A stretch of 64,000 bases of DNA from Agaribacter marinus (GTDB lineage: Bacteria > Pseudomonadota > Gammaproteobacteria > Enterobacterales > Alteromonadaceae): the NCBI RefSeq assembly GCF_030160655.1, contig NZ_BSOT01000006.1:62001-126000 (forward strand), read 5' to 3'. The position numbers were made by a program, and so were the translations under genes. Below the pieces are notes generated by a model. It made no database searches. It was given only the letters and a program-made list of their open reading frames with translations, and was not told the origin of the DNA. Shown here in pieces: positions 17,113 to 24,827 of this stretch. Position 1 is the stretch's first letter. Every line of letters starts with the position of its first letter.

Positions 17113-17487
17113 TTAACTACCCTGATAAGACGCCCATGCGTCGTGAGTTTCGCCTAGGCAGACGTTTATCGTGCCAGAAAACACGTCGGCAGTAATCATT
17201 TTAATTTCATCATGAATGTGCTTCGCCAAAAACTCCGTGGTGGTCAACTGACCTGAGAATTGAGGCTCCTCATCTAAGTTTTTGTAATTTAGATTTGCCA
17301 ACACTTTTTGCGTAACGGCCTTGGCTTCACCAATATCAAGCACAACGTTTTGTGCTGTTAGTCCAGGGGATTGAAATTCGACATCAACCACATACGTTGC
17401 GCCGTGCATGTTTTGCGCGGGGCCAAAAAACGGATCTGGCAAGGAATGTGCGATCATAATGGATTCTCTAATTTTTACTGCAAACAT
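17113..17487 (-). CDS. PTPS/QueD-like protein with altered active site
   Basis: I start it at the ATG 17487, which has an AGGTG ribosome binding site; a GTG nine bases upstream is the alternative. The protein has 124 residues, the usual size of 6-pyruvoyl-tetrahydropterin synthase/QueD. Alignment by eye to E. coli QueD gives MIAHSLP for AAHRLP, MHGATY for LHGHSF, LTTTEFLAKHI for NPTSEVLAKWI, and LGETHDAW for VKETCTAG. The pterin-anchoring Glu and two zinc histidines remain. The third zinc His is Ala, the catalytic Cys before HGH is absent, and the LDHH catalytic His is not conserved. It probably binds a pterin but may do different chemistry from QueD. Confidence 0.75.
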   Translation of the reverse strand: MFAVKIRESIMIAHSLPDPFFGPAQNMHGATYVVDVEFQSPGLTAQNVVLDIGEAKAVTQKVLANLNYKNLDEEPQFSGQLTTTEFLAKHIHDEIKMITADVFSGTINVCLGETHDAWASYQGS

Positions 17488-17546
17488 AGTACTCACCTAA
17501 TTTTATTTGTTGTTTATGTTAATTATTTTCAATATGTTTTATTGTT

Positions 17547-18521
17547 TTAGGGATATTTGATACACCAAATTATACCGTTGGGCGTATTACCGCTGCGCAT
17601 CGCCTTAAAAAAATCTGGGGAATCAGCCAGAAGAACGTCATCTGCAAATAATTCGTCGTATATTGACTGTCTTAACAATTCGATAGCGTAAGACTTTCGG
17701 CTAACGTAACTTTCTTTCGGTTTGTGCTTAGGGATATTGGATACTTGAGAGCTTATGAGTTTTAAACGGTTGTAATGAAAGTGTTCACCTAACATTATCG
17801 AGACGGGTTTATCAACATACCAGCTTAATTCCACAATGGTGCCTTCAAATGCTGCGGACTGTATGCACCATTGCAAACCTGATGATGAACAAGTGGTGTG
17901 GTATATAAGGTCGAATTCGTCCAAGGGTTGTTCCGACGATTGTACTTCAAAACCTAATGACGCTGCCTTGTGTCTGCGCCAGTGGTCGGCTTCAATAATG
18001 GTTATGTTGGTAATCTCTAGTTGATGTAAGGTGCAAGCGAGTAAAGCGCCGATATTGCCGAAGCCGCAAATAGCGACGTTGATAGTATTGCTATCATTAA
18101 GAAGTAAGTGTTCACTGTCCCATAGCGCGTTTACGATTGTTTCCATATTGCTGACAAGCGTTAGACGGCGTGCAGGTATATCGTTTGGTAGCGTAAACAA
18201 CGCGTCTGAAGATACTTTCGCTATTTGCTGATGTGGGTGTAGTAAATGTACGAGAGTATTGTCTAAGGTTTTGCCGACCAATGAATAGCCATACTTTATG
18301 GGTAGGTTAAAGTTGCCATCCATGTAGGGTACAGACATTTTTTCAGACAATCTGTCGTCCACTTTTCCCAGTGCAACCATTTTTTCTGTGCCGGTCGATA
18401 TAAGCGAATAAAGGCTATGTATTATTTTTTCTTCAGCCATGCTCTCTTGCTGAAGAGGTGTCGGTTCTTCTCTTAGTTCTGAATGAGTTGAGTTGATATG
18501 CCATAAACTTAGGTTACTCAT
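17547..18521 (-). CDS. MDR-superfamily dehydrogenase (zinc-less, BchC-like)
   Basis: The protein has 324 residues. The N-terminal GroES-like half contains SLYSLISTGTEKM and PIKYGYSLVG, the pattern of the BchC-like branch of medium-chain dehydrogenases. The Rossmann half has NVAICGFGNIGALLACTLHQ followed by ITIIEAD, which binds NAD(P)H. The usual catalytic-zinc Cys/His set and the structural four-Cys lobe are not visible, as is typical for this branch. The gene starts 2 bp after the RibD-like stop and is followed by the PTPS-like gene. It is therefore likely to oxidise or reduce a side chain of the pterin- or pyrimidine-like intermediate made here. Confidence 0.78.
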   Translation of the reverse strand: MSNLSLWHINSTHSELREEPTPLQQESMAEEKIIHSLYSLISTGTEKMVALGKVDDRLSEKMSVPYMDGNFNLPIKYGYSLVGKTLDNTLVHLLHPHQQIAKVSSDALFTLPNDIPARRLTLVSNMETIVNALWDSEHLLLNDSNTINVAICGFGNIGALLACTLHQLEITNITIIEADHWRRHKAASLGFEVQSSEQPLDEFDLIYHTTCSSSGLQWCIQSAAFEGTIVELSWYVDKPVSIMLGEHFHYNRLKLISSQVSNIPKHKPKESYVSRKSYAIELLRQSIYDELFADDVLLADSPDFFKAMRSGNTPNGIIWCIKYP

Positions 18522-18523
18522 AT

Positions 18524-19501
18524 TTAAAGCTGCCCTGTGACAACCATCGCATCACCCATTTGCGTGTACACGACATTTGACAATTTTTTTGCCTGATTGA
18601 CTTCAGTTATTTCTGGTAGTGAAACAAACGAATGCCCAGAGCCAAAAATAAGCGGGGCAGTATGCAGTTGCAGCCAATCAATGGCGTTGCTTTGCATAAA
18701 TGCTTTGATCGTGGTTGGTCCGCCTTCAAGTAAGATGGACGTGACATTCTCTTTTCGCAAATTTGCCAATGCACAACTAATTGCTTGCCCTTGTTCATCG
18801 CCAGAATAAGTAATGATTTTCAAGTGAGTTAAAGAAATACTGTCTGAATCTATGTCCTCTACACAGTCCTTTTTACACAGTAAGAAGTTTCTCATATTTG
18901 TGATATCGGGCAAAGATTCTAAGGCTATGGACGAATTACATAGAATGATCCTTGCAGGGTTAGGCCCTTCCACATGCCGTACATTCAGGCTTGGGTTTTC
19001 ACTTCTAGCGGTATTCCCACCGACAATGACGCCGTCGACTAACGCACGTATCCTATGCGCATGCTTCAGGTTTTCCGTGTTGCCAATCCACTTGCTTGTG
19101 CCAGAAATCGTGCAGACTTTACCATCTAAGCTTTGCGCCATATGGGTAACAACGAATGACCGGTGCCTGTGATGCATATTTATGGTCGCGAGTGGTATAT
19201 ACAATTGTAAATGTGTCTTTAAATGATGTTCCATATCTGTCACAAAGTATAAATACAAACATTGATTAAATATGGTGATTGGCTCGCAGCTAATACTTCT
19301 AAGTACAAGCGTGCTAATCAATACGTCAAACTGAGAATTCTGAGCCTTTGCAAGTTCACTTTCATCGTTGAAAAATACGATGGTCGACAGATTAAATCCA
19401 ATTATGTTTACATCGTCTGGGATGCTTTTGCATCGTTCTTTTAACTTAAGTATTTGTGGCCAATATTGTGCTAAAGTATCCATTAATTTATTTGCCTGCA
19501 T
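18524..19501 (-). CDS. RibD C-terminal-type reductase without deaminase domain
   Basis: The protein has 325 residues. About 110 N-terminal residues match no domain I know and lack the HAE/PCxxC deaminase motifs of full RibD. The reductase domain (DHFR-like fold, NADPH) runs from about 115 to the end: MAQSLDGKVCTISGTSKWIG, GVIVGGNTARSENPSLNVR, and ILLEGGPTTIKAFM. In riboflavin synthesis this domain reduces a ribosylamino-pyrimidine to ribitylamino. Here it sits between a membrane phosphotransferase-type enzyme and an MDR dehydrogenase, 2-3 bp from each. It is therefore probably a dedicated reductase for a pterin- or pyrimidine-based product and not part of riboflavin supply. Confidence 0.8.
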   Translation of the reverse strand: MQANKLMDTLAQYWPQILKLKERCKSIPDDVNIIGFNLSTIVFFNDESELAKAQNSQFDVLISTLVLRSISCEPITIFNQCLYLYFVTDMEHHLKTHLQLYIPLATINMHHRHRSFVVTHMAQSLDGKVCTISGTSKWIGNTENLKHAHRIRALVDGVIVGGNTARSENPSLNVRHVEGPNPARIILCNSSIALESLPDITNMRNFLLCKKDCVEDIDSDSISLTHLKIITYSGDEQGQAISCALANLRKENVTSILLEGGPTTIKAFMQSNAIDWLQLHTAPLIFGSGHSFVSLPEITEVNQAKKLSNVVYTQMGDAMVVTGQL

Positions 19502-19504
19502 TTA

Positions 19505-21289
19505 CTAATCGGTTGAATCATTAACTTCATTGAGTTCTACACCATTGGATAGTATTGGGAGATCAAGAGATGGATCTTCACCAAGGATTTGATTGCACGC
19601 AGTAGCAAAAATGCTCATGAACCCTTCGTGTTTAATGTGTGATTTGTGTCCTCTTAAATTCATGGTTTTTTTGAACCCGTAGTGTTTAAATGTATCAATA
19701 AAGGGCTCGTTTTTACTAATAATATGCACGGGTGTTTCTAAACCCATACGAGGAATAGCAATAAGCGGTGGCTGATGATCTCCAAATACTACGAGCACCA
19801 TATCGTCATCTTGATTATTTAGGGCAAAATCAAACACACTTGAGAGTTGATAGTTTATTGATGCCAAGTATTTATCGTGGTTACTTTTCATAGTGTCGGT
19901 GGAGAGTTCGGGCATGTAATCTAATGTATTTATACTGCGCCAGTCTTCGACCACTTTCGTTGGAGATATCCAAGGAATATGCGAATTCATTGTACAGTAA
20001 AACACACATACAGGTTTTTCAATCTGTGATTTAGCGCGCTCATACCCATGATTAATTACGTATTGATCGGGTGCACAAAATCTTTTTTGCAAACCAAAAA
20101 ATGGTATTTTTTTTCCGGTAAAATCTAACTTTTTCCAATCCACAATATCGTCTGGTTGAAAGCAGCGTTTGATTGGGTCCCAGTTGATATCTTTGTCAGA
20201 GACTCCGCCCATAGGACAACAAAGCAAATTGTGGTAACCATTGCGATGCATGAAATGAAAGATGGACTCGTATTCACTAAAGTTATTTGTGGATTCAAAT
20301 AGTGTATCGTAAAGCTGTATATTCTCGACTTTGGTGCCGTACATAAAAGTAGTGTAGCTAAGCCAAGAACCACCACTAAAAATGGGCGAAGTGGAAAAGT
20401 GTGACGCTACATGCAAACCAGCATGAGAAAATTTTTCACGGTAGTTTTGAATAGTGCTTTCTAAGTGCATTGCCAGTTTAGGATCTTTATAAACCCTTGC
20501 TCCGTATGATTCCACACAAATAAAGACAAAATTTGGTTGCCGTTTTAGTTTAACCTTAGAAAAAAGGTTTTTTTGTTGAAAAGATGCTTTGCTCTGTAAC
20601 AAGATGGTTTTGTATTTTTTGCAGAACATGATGTTTCTAATCAAGTGATGCGTTGTCGAAAATACATTGCGCCAGTGCAAATCCTTATAACGATATTTAC
20701 GCCAATCTAAAAGCGCTAGTGTCGTTCGTTTTTTCCAATCCAATAAGCCAAATATCACAATAGTCAAAAGTACTAAAATGGTTACAGTATTCTGTAGCAA
20801 AAACGCAGAGTTATAGTAAGTGATTATTAACCATTGGTTAACGTGAAAAGCGAGGTAACCTAGTAATCCAATAAAGCAAATAAGCCCAATTATTAGCGCC
20901 ACTGCGCGACTTTTAAAGATAATGATTCCTGTATTAATTAGAGATAAATCGCTTAAAAACGCTGGTGTACGGCTAAACACAAAAATCATGACCGACAGGT
21001 ATACAATATATATTTGAGAAATAAGTAGTATCCCTGTACTGATATATACAGTCACAGACAACGGCGTTTTGAATATCAGTAAGATTAGTAGAATCAGGCT
21101 AAATTCAGCATTTATCCTGAAAGGGTCAGAAAATTCCAATTTGCTAAATAATAACTGATGCAACTTGCGGTGACGCACACGCTTTTCCGTCAAGAATGAA
21201 AATGGATTGGCTTGCTGTCTGATATTGATTAAATAATACGGTAGAAAGCAAAAGATGTTGATGGAAACAAAACCTAACCAAAACAACAT
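19505..21289 (-). CDS. Membrane sulfatase-fold enzyme (LtaS/alkaline phosphatase superfamily)
   Basis: The protein has 594 residues. The N-terminal 220 residues hold about five to six membrane segments. The periplasmic catalytic domain follows: FVFICVESYGARVY (metal-binding Glu), a Ser/Thr-rich nucleophile region FSTSPIFSGGSWLSYTTFMY, CVFYCTMNSHIPW, and MVLVVFGDHQPPL (metal-binding Asp-His). There is no C/S-x-P-x-R formylglycine motif, so a true sulfate ester hydrolase is unlikely. A phospho-group transferase of the LtaS or EptA type, or a phosphatase acting on a lipid, fits better. It starts 1 bp after the methyltransferase gene and ends 3 bp before the RibD-like gene. Confidence 0.8.
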   Translation of the reverse strand: MLFWLGFVSINIFCFLPYYLINIRQQANPFSFLTEKRVRHRKLHQLLFSKLEFSDPFRINAEFSLILLILLIFKTPLSVTVYISTGILLISQIYIVYLSVMIFVFSRTPAFLSDLSLINTGIIIFKSRAVALIIGLICFIGLLGYLAFHVNQWLIITYYNSAFLLQNTVTILVLLTIVIFGLLDWKKRTTLALLDWRKYRYKDLHWRNVFSTTHHLIRNIMFCKKYKTILLQSKASFQQKNLFSKVKLKRQPNFVFICVESYGARVYKDPKLAMHLESTIQNYREKFSHAGLHVASHFSTSPIFSGGSWLSYTTFMYGTKVENIQLYDTLFESTNNFSEYESIFHFMHRNGYHNLLCCPMGGVSDKDINWDPIKRCFQPDDIVDWKKLDFTGKKIPFFGLQKRFCAPDQYVINHGYERAKSQIEKPVCVFYCTMNSHIPWISPTKVVEDWRSINTLDYMPELSTDTMKSNHDKYLASINYQLSSVFDFALNNQDDDMVLVVFGDHQPPLIAIPRMGLETPVHIISKNEPFIDTFKHYGFKKTMNLRGHKSHIKHEGFMSIFATACNQILGEDPSLDLPILSNGVELNEVNDSTD

Positions 21290-21290
21290 A

Positions 21291-22115
21291 TTAATTTATT
21301 TTCCTATATATGTGAGCTAAGTACTTCATACGTTTTTTTTTGTATAATTTGTCTAATATAAATCCACCTCTAAAAGCTTGCCAACCCATATGTTTTGGTT
21401 TAATCATTAATAAAACAGTCATGATTCCGAGTTTTAGGTTGGTAAGCAAGGTCGGCGTATTCTGCATTAGGTGTGTAAAATCAAATTGTTGATACTCAAC
21501 AGAATCTTTTGCGTTAGTGAGGTTGTTTGGATCCATATGCGATTGACTAAGTACTTCACTTAGTTGCCAGTCGGACATAAGTGCGCCTAATTGATTTTTG
21601 CAGGTGATAGCTTGCAAAGTATCTTCGACCACTACTAATGTACCATCAGGTGTAAGTGCATTTATAAGACCGATCAGTGTGAGCTGGATATTGGGGCTGT
21701 GTTTGATGGATTCTACTGCAATTATCATCGAATATTGTTTATCTTTCACTTCATCGAAAGATAAACAAGCGAAGCTTAGTTGGTTTTCAGAGGTTCCTTT
21801 TTGAGTCTGGTGAACCATATGGGCTTGGTCGATTTCATTTGGACTAATACTGATACCTAACACTTTAGCTTCAGTATGTTGGGCAATAAATGAAGTTCCC
21901 CAACCAACGCCGCATCCTGCATCTAATATGTCACCTGTTTCTGGAAAGCCGATATATTTTTCTATCCATTGATAAATATCGCAAATATCGTTTTCCGAAA
22001 AAGCCAATACTTTATGAATGGGGTACAGGTTGTTTTTCTTGTATTTTGATTCAGTTACGAACAACTGATCATACAACGCGTGCACTTCAGTTTTTTTAGG
22101 TTTCTTTGTTTTCAT
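21291..22115 (-). CDS. Class I SAM-dependent methyltransferase
   Basis: The protein has 274 residues. DILDAGCGVGWGTSFIAQHT (about 60-80) is SAM motif I. VLGISISPNEIDQA is motif II, and MIIAVESIKHSPN occupies the motif III position. The helical extension toward the C-terminus resembles sterol or tocopherol-type methyltransferases, which act on lipid-like substrates. Its start overlaps the CDP-alcohol phosphatidyltransferase gene by 20 bp, so the two are coupled. I infer action on the lipid intermediate produced by that enzyme. Confidence 0.8.
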   Translation of the reverse strand: MKTKKPKKTEVHALYDQLFVTESKYKKNNLYPIHKVLAFSENDICDIYQWIEKYIGFPETGDILDAGCGVGWGTSFIAQHTEAKVLGISISPNEIDQAHMVHQTQKGTSENQLSFACLSFDEVKDKQYSMIIAVESIKHSPNIQLTLIGLINALTPDGTLVVVEDTLQAITCKNQLGALMSDWQLSEVLSQSHMDPNNLTNAKDSVEYQQFDFTHLMQNTPTLLTNLKLGIMTVLLMIKPKHMGWQAFRGGFILDKLYKKKRMKYLAHIYRKIN

Positions 22116-22809
22116 GCCGGAAATACTCTATGTATGAAATACTAAACGAAATTAACACGATAGATGCGCTTATCGCTAAGGCTAAATTTTTGAAAGGGTT
22201 AGGTAAAATAATAGCGATAAGTAGAATCAAGAAATTGATTCCCGCTAGAAAAGCCGCGTAGTTTTTTTTACATTCTTTGTAAAAGGGCTTAGGGAAAACT
22301 AATAGTGTAAGCCTGTACATATACCGCATTAAACCTGGCAGTAACAACCAAACACCTAGGTCTGTCGTAAGATAGAAGTATAGGCCCAATGCGGTGACTA
22401 AGAAAGCATCTGCTTCCATATCAAAAACGCGTCCAAAATCTGATGATGTTGACAGTTTTCTTGCTACGAATCCGTCAATGACATCTAGCGCCATCGAGAC
22501 CGCTATTGTCACAAATAAGATATTTGAACTAAAAGATTGAAAGTTTAATATTGCAAACATTACCAATAGTAAGCGAGTGAGCGTTAGCCAATTTGCGAGA
22601 CCCGCAAATATCCGGTAGCTGCTCAAGAAGTTAATATGACTTAATATGAGGAGAGAAAAAGACAAGCCACTTATCGTAACAAAAAAGCCCATTGACTGAA
22701 AAAACATCGCTAACATTGTTCCAAAAAATAGCAAAATGGCATGAAAGTCTGACCATTTCTCCAATCCGAGCGGAATGTATTGATTATAGCGCTTGTAAAA
22801 TGCGGTCAT
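22096..22809 (-). CDS. CDP-alcohol phosphatidyltransferase family enzyme
   Basis: The protein has 237 residues and about six membrane segments. The family signature D-x2-D-G-x2-A-R-x8-G-x3-D-x3-D is complete: DVIDGFVARKLSTSSDFG then RVFDMEAD, near residues 97-122. All four metal-binding aspartates and the catalytic Asp are present. Enzymes of this family move a phospho-alcohol from CDP-diacylglycerol or another CDP-alcohol to a hydroxyl. It is the first gene of a minus-strand seven-gene operon and faces the GT4 operon across 336 bp. It is not near pgsA or pssA contexts, so a specialised lipid head group is more likely than bulk phospholipid. Confidence 0.85.
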   Translation of the reverse strand: MTAFYKRYNQYIPLGLEKWSDFHAILLFFGTMLAMFFQSMGFFVTISGLSFSLLILSHINFLSSYRIFAGLANWLTLTRLLLVMFAILNFQSFSSNILFVTIAVSMALDVIDGFVARKLSTSSDFGRVFDMEADAFLVTALGLYFYLTTDLGVWLLLPGLMRYMYRLTLLVFPKPFYKECKKNYAAFLAGINFLILLIAIILPNPFKNLALAISASIVLISFSISYIEYFRHENKET

Positions 22810-22926
22810 AAATGATCCTGAAGTAAATCAATTAAATTGCTACGTTTCATGTTTTATCGTTCATTTTTCAAATCGAATCTCTCACTTAATCACACAATTG
22901 TCACAGAAATATCACTGACAAAAAAT

Positions 22927-23036
22927 GTTGCACGAATACCGGTGCTTATCACTAGGTGCACGTCGTGGTGGTATTCGAGTAATACGACACTATTTCTTAA
23001 AAGTTGCAGTATTTCTCTGAGTGTGCAACTTTTTTT
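22927..23036 (+). promoter_or_regulatory. Structured leader with intrinsic terminator and competing helix
   Basis: In the 336-bp divergent region, AAAAGTTGCA (22999-23008) pairs with TGCAACTTTT (23024-23033) over a 15-nt loop and runs into TTTTTTT. This is a full intrinsic terminator about 110 bp upstream of the GT4 start. Upstream, GTTGCAC (22927-22933) can pair with GTGCAAC (23023-23029), which would use up the terminator's 3' arm. Between them, CGAATACC (22933-22940) pairs with GGTATTCG (22970-22977). The layout resembles a riboswitch or attenuator, though none known to me. Confidence 0.5.
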
Positions 23037-23145
23037 ACCTTTTGGCGTAATTCAATGTAAGGTAACGATGTCACATATAGACGTTCTTGGTTTATGTCAA
23101 CAACCATGGATACATGAAATTAATCCGCAAAAAAGTCATTGAAAT

Positions 23146-24186
23146 TTGTATTTAATTATTGAAAAAGAGCTAGAGAATATCTCTGGCGGAAATTTATATA
23201 ACAAACAGCTTGTCTCTGTTCTCTCGGAGTGGGGTATAGGTGTTTGTGTGTATAAACTAAACTCAGAAATTAAATTTGAACAATGGTTAAGCTCCCTATT
23301 ACCTCATAGCGTAATTATTCTTGATAGTATTGTTGGTGAACCATTTGTTAGAGTGTTAAAAAAACGCCACTACAACTTTAAAATTGTGTATCTTTGCCAT
23401 TTGCCCATGGGCCTGCGACTAAATGCAGGAAAATCTCAAAAAGTAGTATTACTCAATGCTGAAAAACAAATTCTAAAATGGTCGGAATTTACAATATGCA
23501 CAAGTGAATTTACTGAGAAGTATCTACAACGTTTGCATGAAAGTTTCATTTCTGTTGTTTTAAAACCTCAGGTAGGTGTACCGAGAGCACAATTGCGAGT
23601 TAGGCGTAAAAAAACTACCTGTAATGATGATGCGCTGAATATTTTGTGTGTTGGCAATATTCATGTCGGTAAGGGTCAACTAAAGGTCATACAAGGGCTT
23701 TTAGATTTTACAGATGTTCCATGGAATATTACTTTTATAGCTGGCCAATATTTTTCAGACACAGATTATCTATCCGAAATTCAAAGTATTGTTGATCAAT
23801 TAGGGCTTCAATCGAGAGTAAGGTTACGTTTTGATCTATCTGGAGAACTGCTGTGGGAAGAATACCAACAAGCAAGCGTATTTGTTTCTTTAACCGAATT
23901 TGAAACTTATGGAATGGCTCTGGCCGAAGCGTGTTCATTTGGTCTTCCAATAGTGGTAAATGATGTGGGTGGTGTAAGAGAGAGCACTAACAAAGATTCA
24001 ACTGTTTATCTGTCGAATGACAAGCAGTCGTTTACAAGGTGTTTGCGTCGCATATTTTATGAGCCAATGTTTTTTGAAAATTTAAAAATAGCAGCACTCA
24101 AAAATGCAGATGCGTTGAATGTTAGGCTAGATGAACATCAAGCATCTTGTGCTGAGCTAAGAAGTAGGTTGTCATGTTTGAACTAA
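23146..24186 (+). CDS. GT4-family glycosyltransferase
   Basis: The protein has 346 residues. The N-terminus (IEKELENISGGNLYNKQLV) is the usual GT-B opening with the GGN loop. The C-terminal half carries LNILCVGNIHVGKGQLKVIQ and FVSLTEFETYGMALAEACSF, followed by GLPIVVNDVGG. These are the GT4 donor-site glutamate motif EX7E-like (E-F-E-T-Y-G-M-A-L-A-E). The start is unsure: an in-frame TGA lies 6 bp before the only available start, a TTG, and no ribosome binding site is visible. It would transfer a sugar to the compound made by this cluster. It overlaps the next gene by 13 bp. Confidence 0.8.
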   Translation: MYLIIEKELENISGGNLYNKQLVSVLSEWGIGVCVYKLNSEIKFEQWLSSLLPHSVIILDSIVGEPFVRVLKKRHYNFKIVYLCHLPMGLRLNAGKSQKVVLLNAEKQILKWSEFTICTSEFTEKYLQRLHESFISVVLKPQVGVPRAQLRVRRKKTTCNDDALNILCVGNIHVGKGQLKVIQGLLDFTDVPWNITFIAGQYFSDTDYLSEIQSIVDQLGLQSRVRLRFDLSGELLWEEYQQASVFVSLTEFETYGMALAEACSFGLPIVVNDVGGVRESTNKDSTVYLSNDKQSFTRCLRRIFYEPMFFENLKIAALKNADALNVRLDEHQASCAELRSRLSCLN

Positions 24187-24827
24187 ATTTTGTTTTTTTT
24201 ATTCTCGTTGTTACGTATTTATCCATTCTATTTGAAATCGTTGTATTGCCAGTGCCGAGTGTTGCGTCGACATATCAGTTATTATTTGTAAATAAAGTTG
24301 ATGCGGGTGTGCTTAAGTTCGAAAAAGACGGATTGTTAAGAAAAACAAGGCAGCTACCTTTACTTTTGAAGTTGGGAATGTTGCTTATTCCGACAGTGTT
24401 ATCCGTTCTTAATTTTGTGTTTCCGATAAGTGTTTTTTTTATTCCGCTAGAGTGGGTGGATATGATAATTATCCACGAACTTAAATCTACGTTTGTTTTA
24501 ATCACTGCAGTTTTGTTCATTCTTGCTGGTCGAATAATTGCCATTGGATCGGTCATCAATATACGAAATAAAAATACTCAACAGGACGATAGTTTTGATC
24601 TTAAAACGTCGGGAATATTTGGATTTTCACGCAATCCAATATTGATAGGTATGTATATTTGCTATTGGGGAATTTTTCTCCTCGTACCTAATTGGATTAC
24701 TTTGCTGGGTTTTATTCTGTATAGCGTGAATATGCATTTCAGAATTTTATTAGAGGAAGATTTTTTGCGATCAATGTTTGGCGATAAATTTGATAAGTAC
24801 TTTGACAATACAAGGCGATATATTTAA
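24174..24827 (+). CDS. ICMT/PEMT-like membrane methyltransferase
   Basis: The protein has 217 residues and four to five membrane segments. The conserved C-terminal block starts with TSGIFGFSRNPILIGMYICY and ends with ILLEEDFLRSMFGDKFDKYF (about 140-215). This is the SAM-binding region of isoprenylcysteine carboxyl methyltransferase and phospholipid methyltransferase families (RNPxxxG…EE). It methylates a membrane-embedded substrate. Its start overlaps the glycosyltransferase by 13 bp and the next methyltransferase begins directly after its stop, so the three genes are one unit. Lipid amine or carboxyl methylation is most likely. Confidence 0.8.
   Translation: MFELNFVFFILVVTYLSILFEIVVLPVPSVASTYQLLFVNKVDAGVLKFEKDGLLRKTRQLPLLLKLGMLLIPTVLSVLNFVFPISVFFIPLEWVDMIIIHELKSTFVLITAVLFILAGRIIAIGSVINIRNKNTQQDDSFDLKTSGIFGFSRNPILIGMYICYWGIFLLVPNWITLLGFILYSVNMHFRILLEEDFLRSMFGDKFDKYFDNTRRYI

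Noticed and set aside
17113-17487. Gene symbol queD for the PTPS-like gene
   Set aside because: The catalytic Cys and one zinc His are missing and there are no que neighbours.
22837-23142. 101-codon open frame on the plus strand before the GT4 gene
   Set aside because: It crosses the structured leader and terminator, has no ribosome binding site, and its composition is unlike a protein. It ends in the TGA just before the GT4 start.
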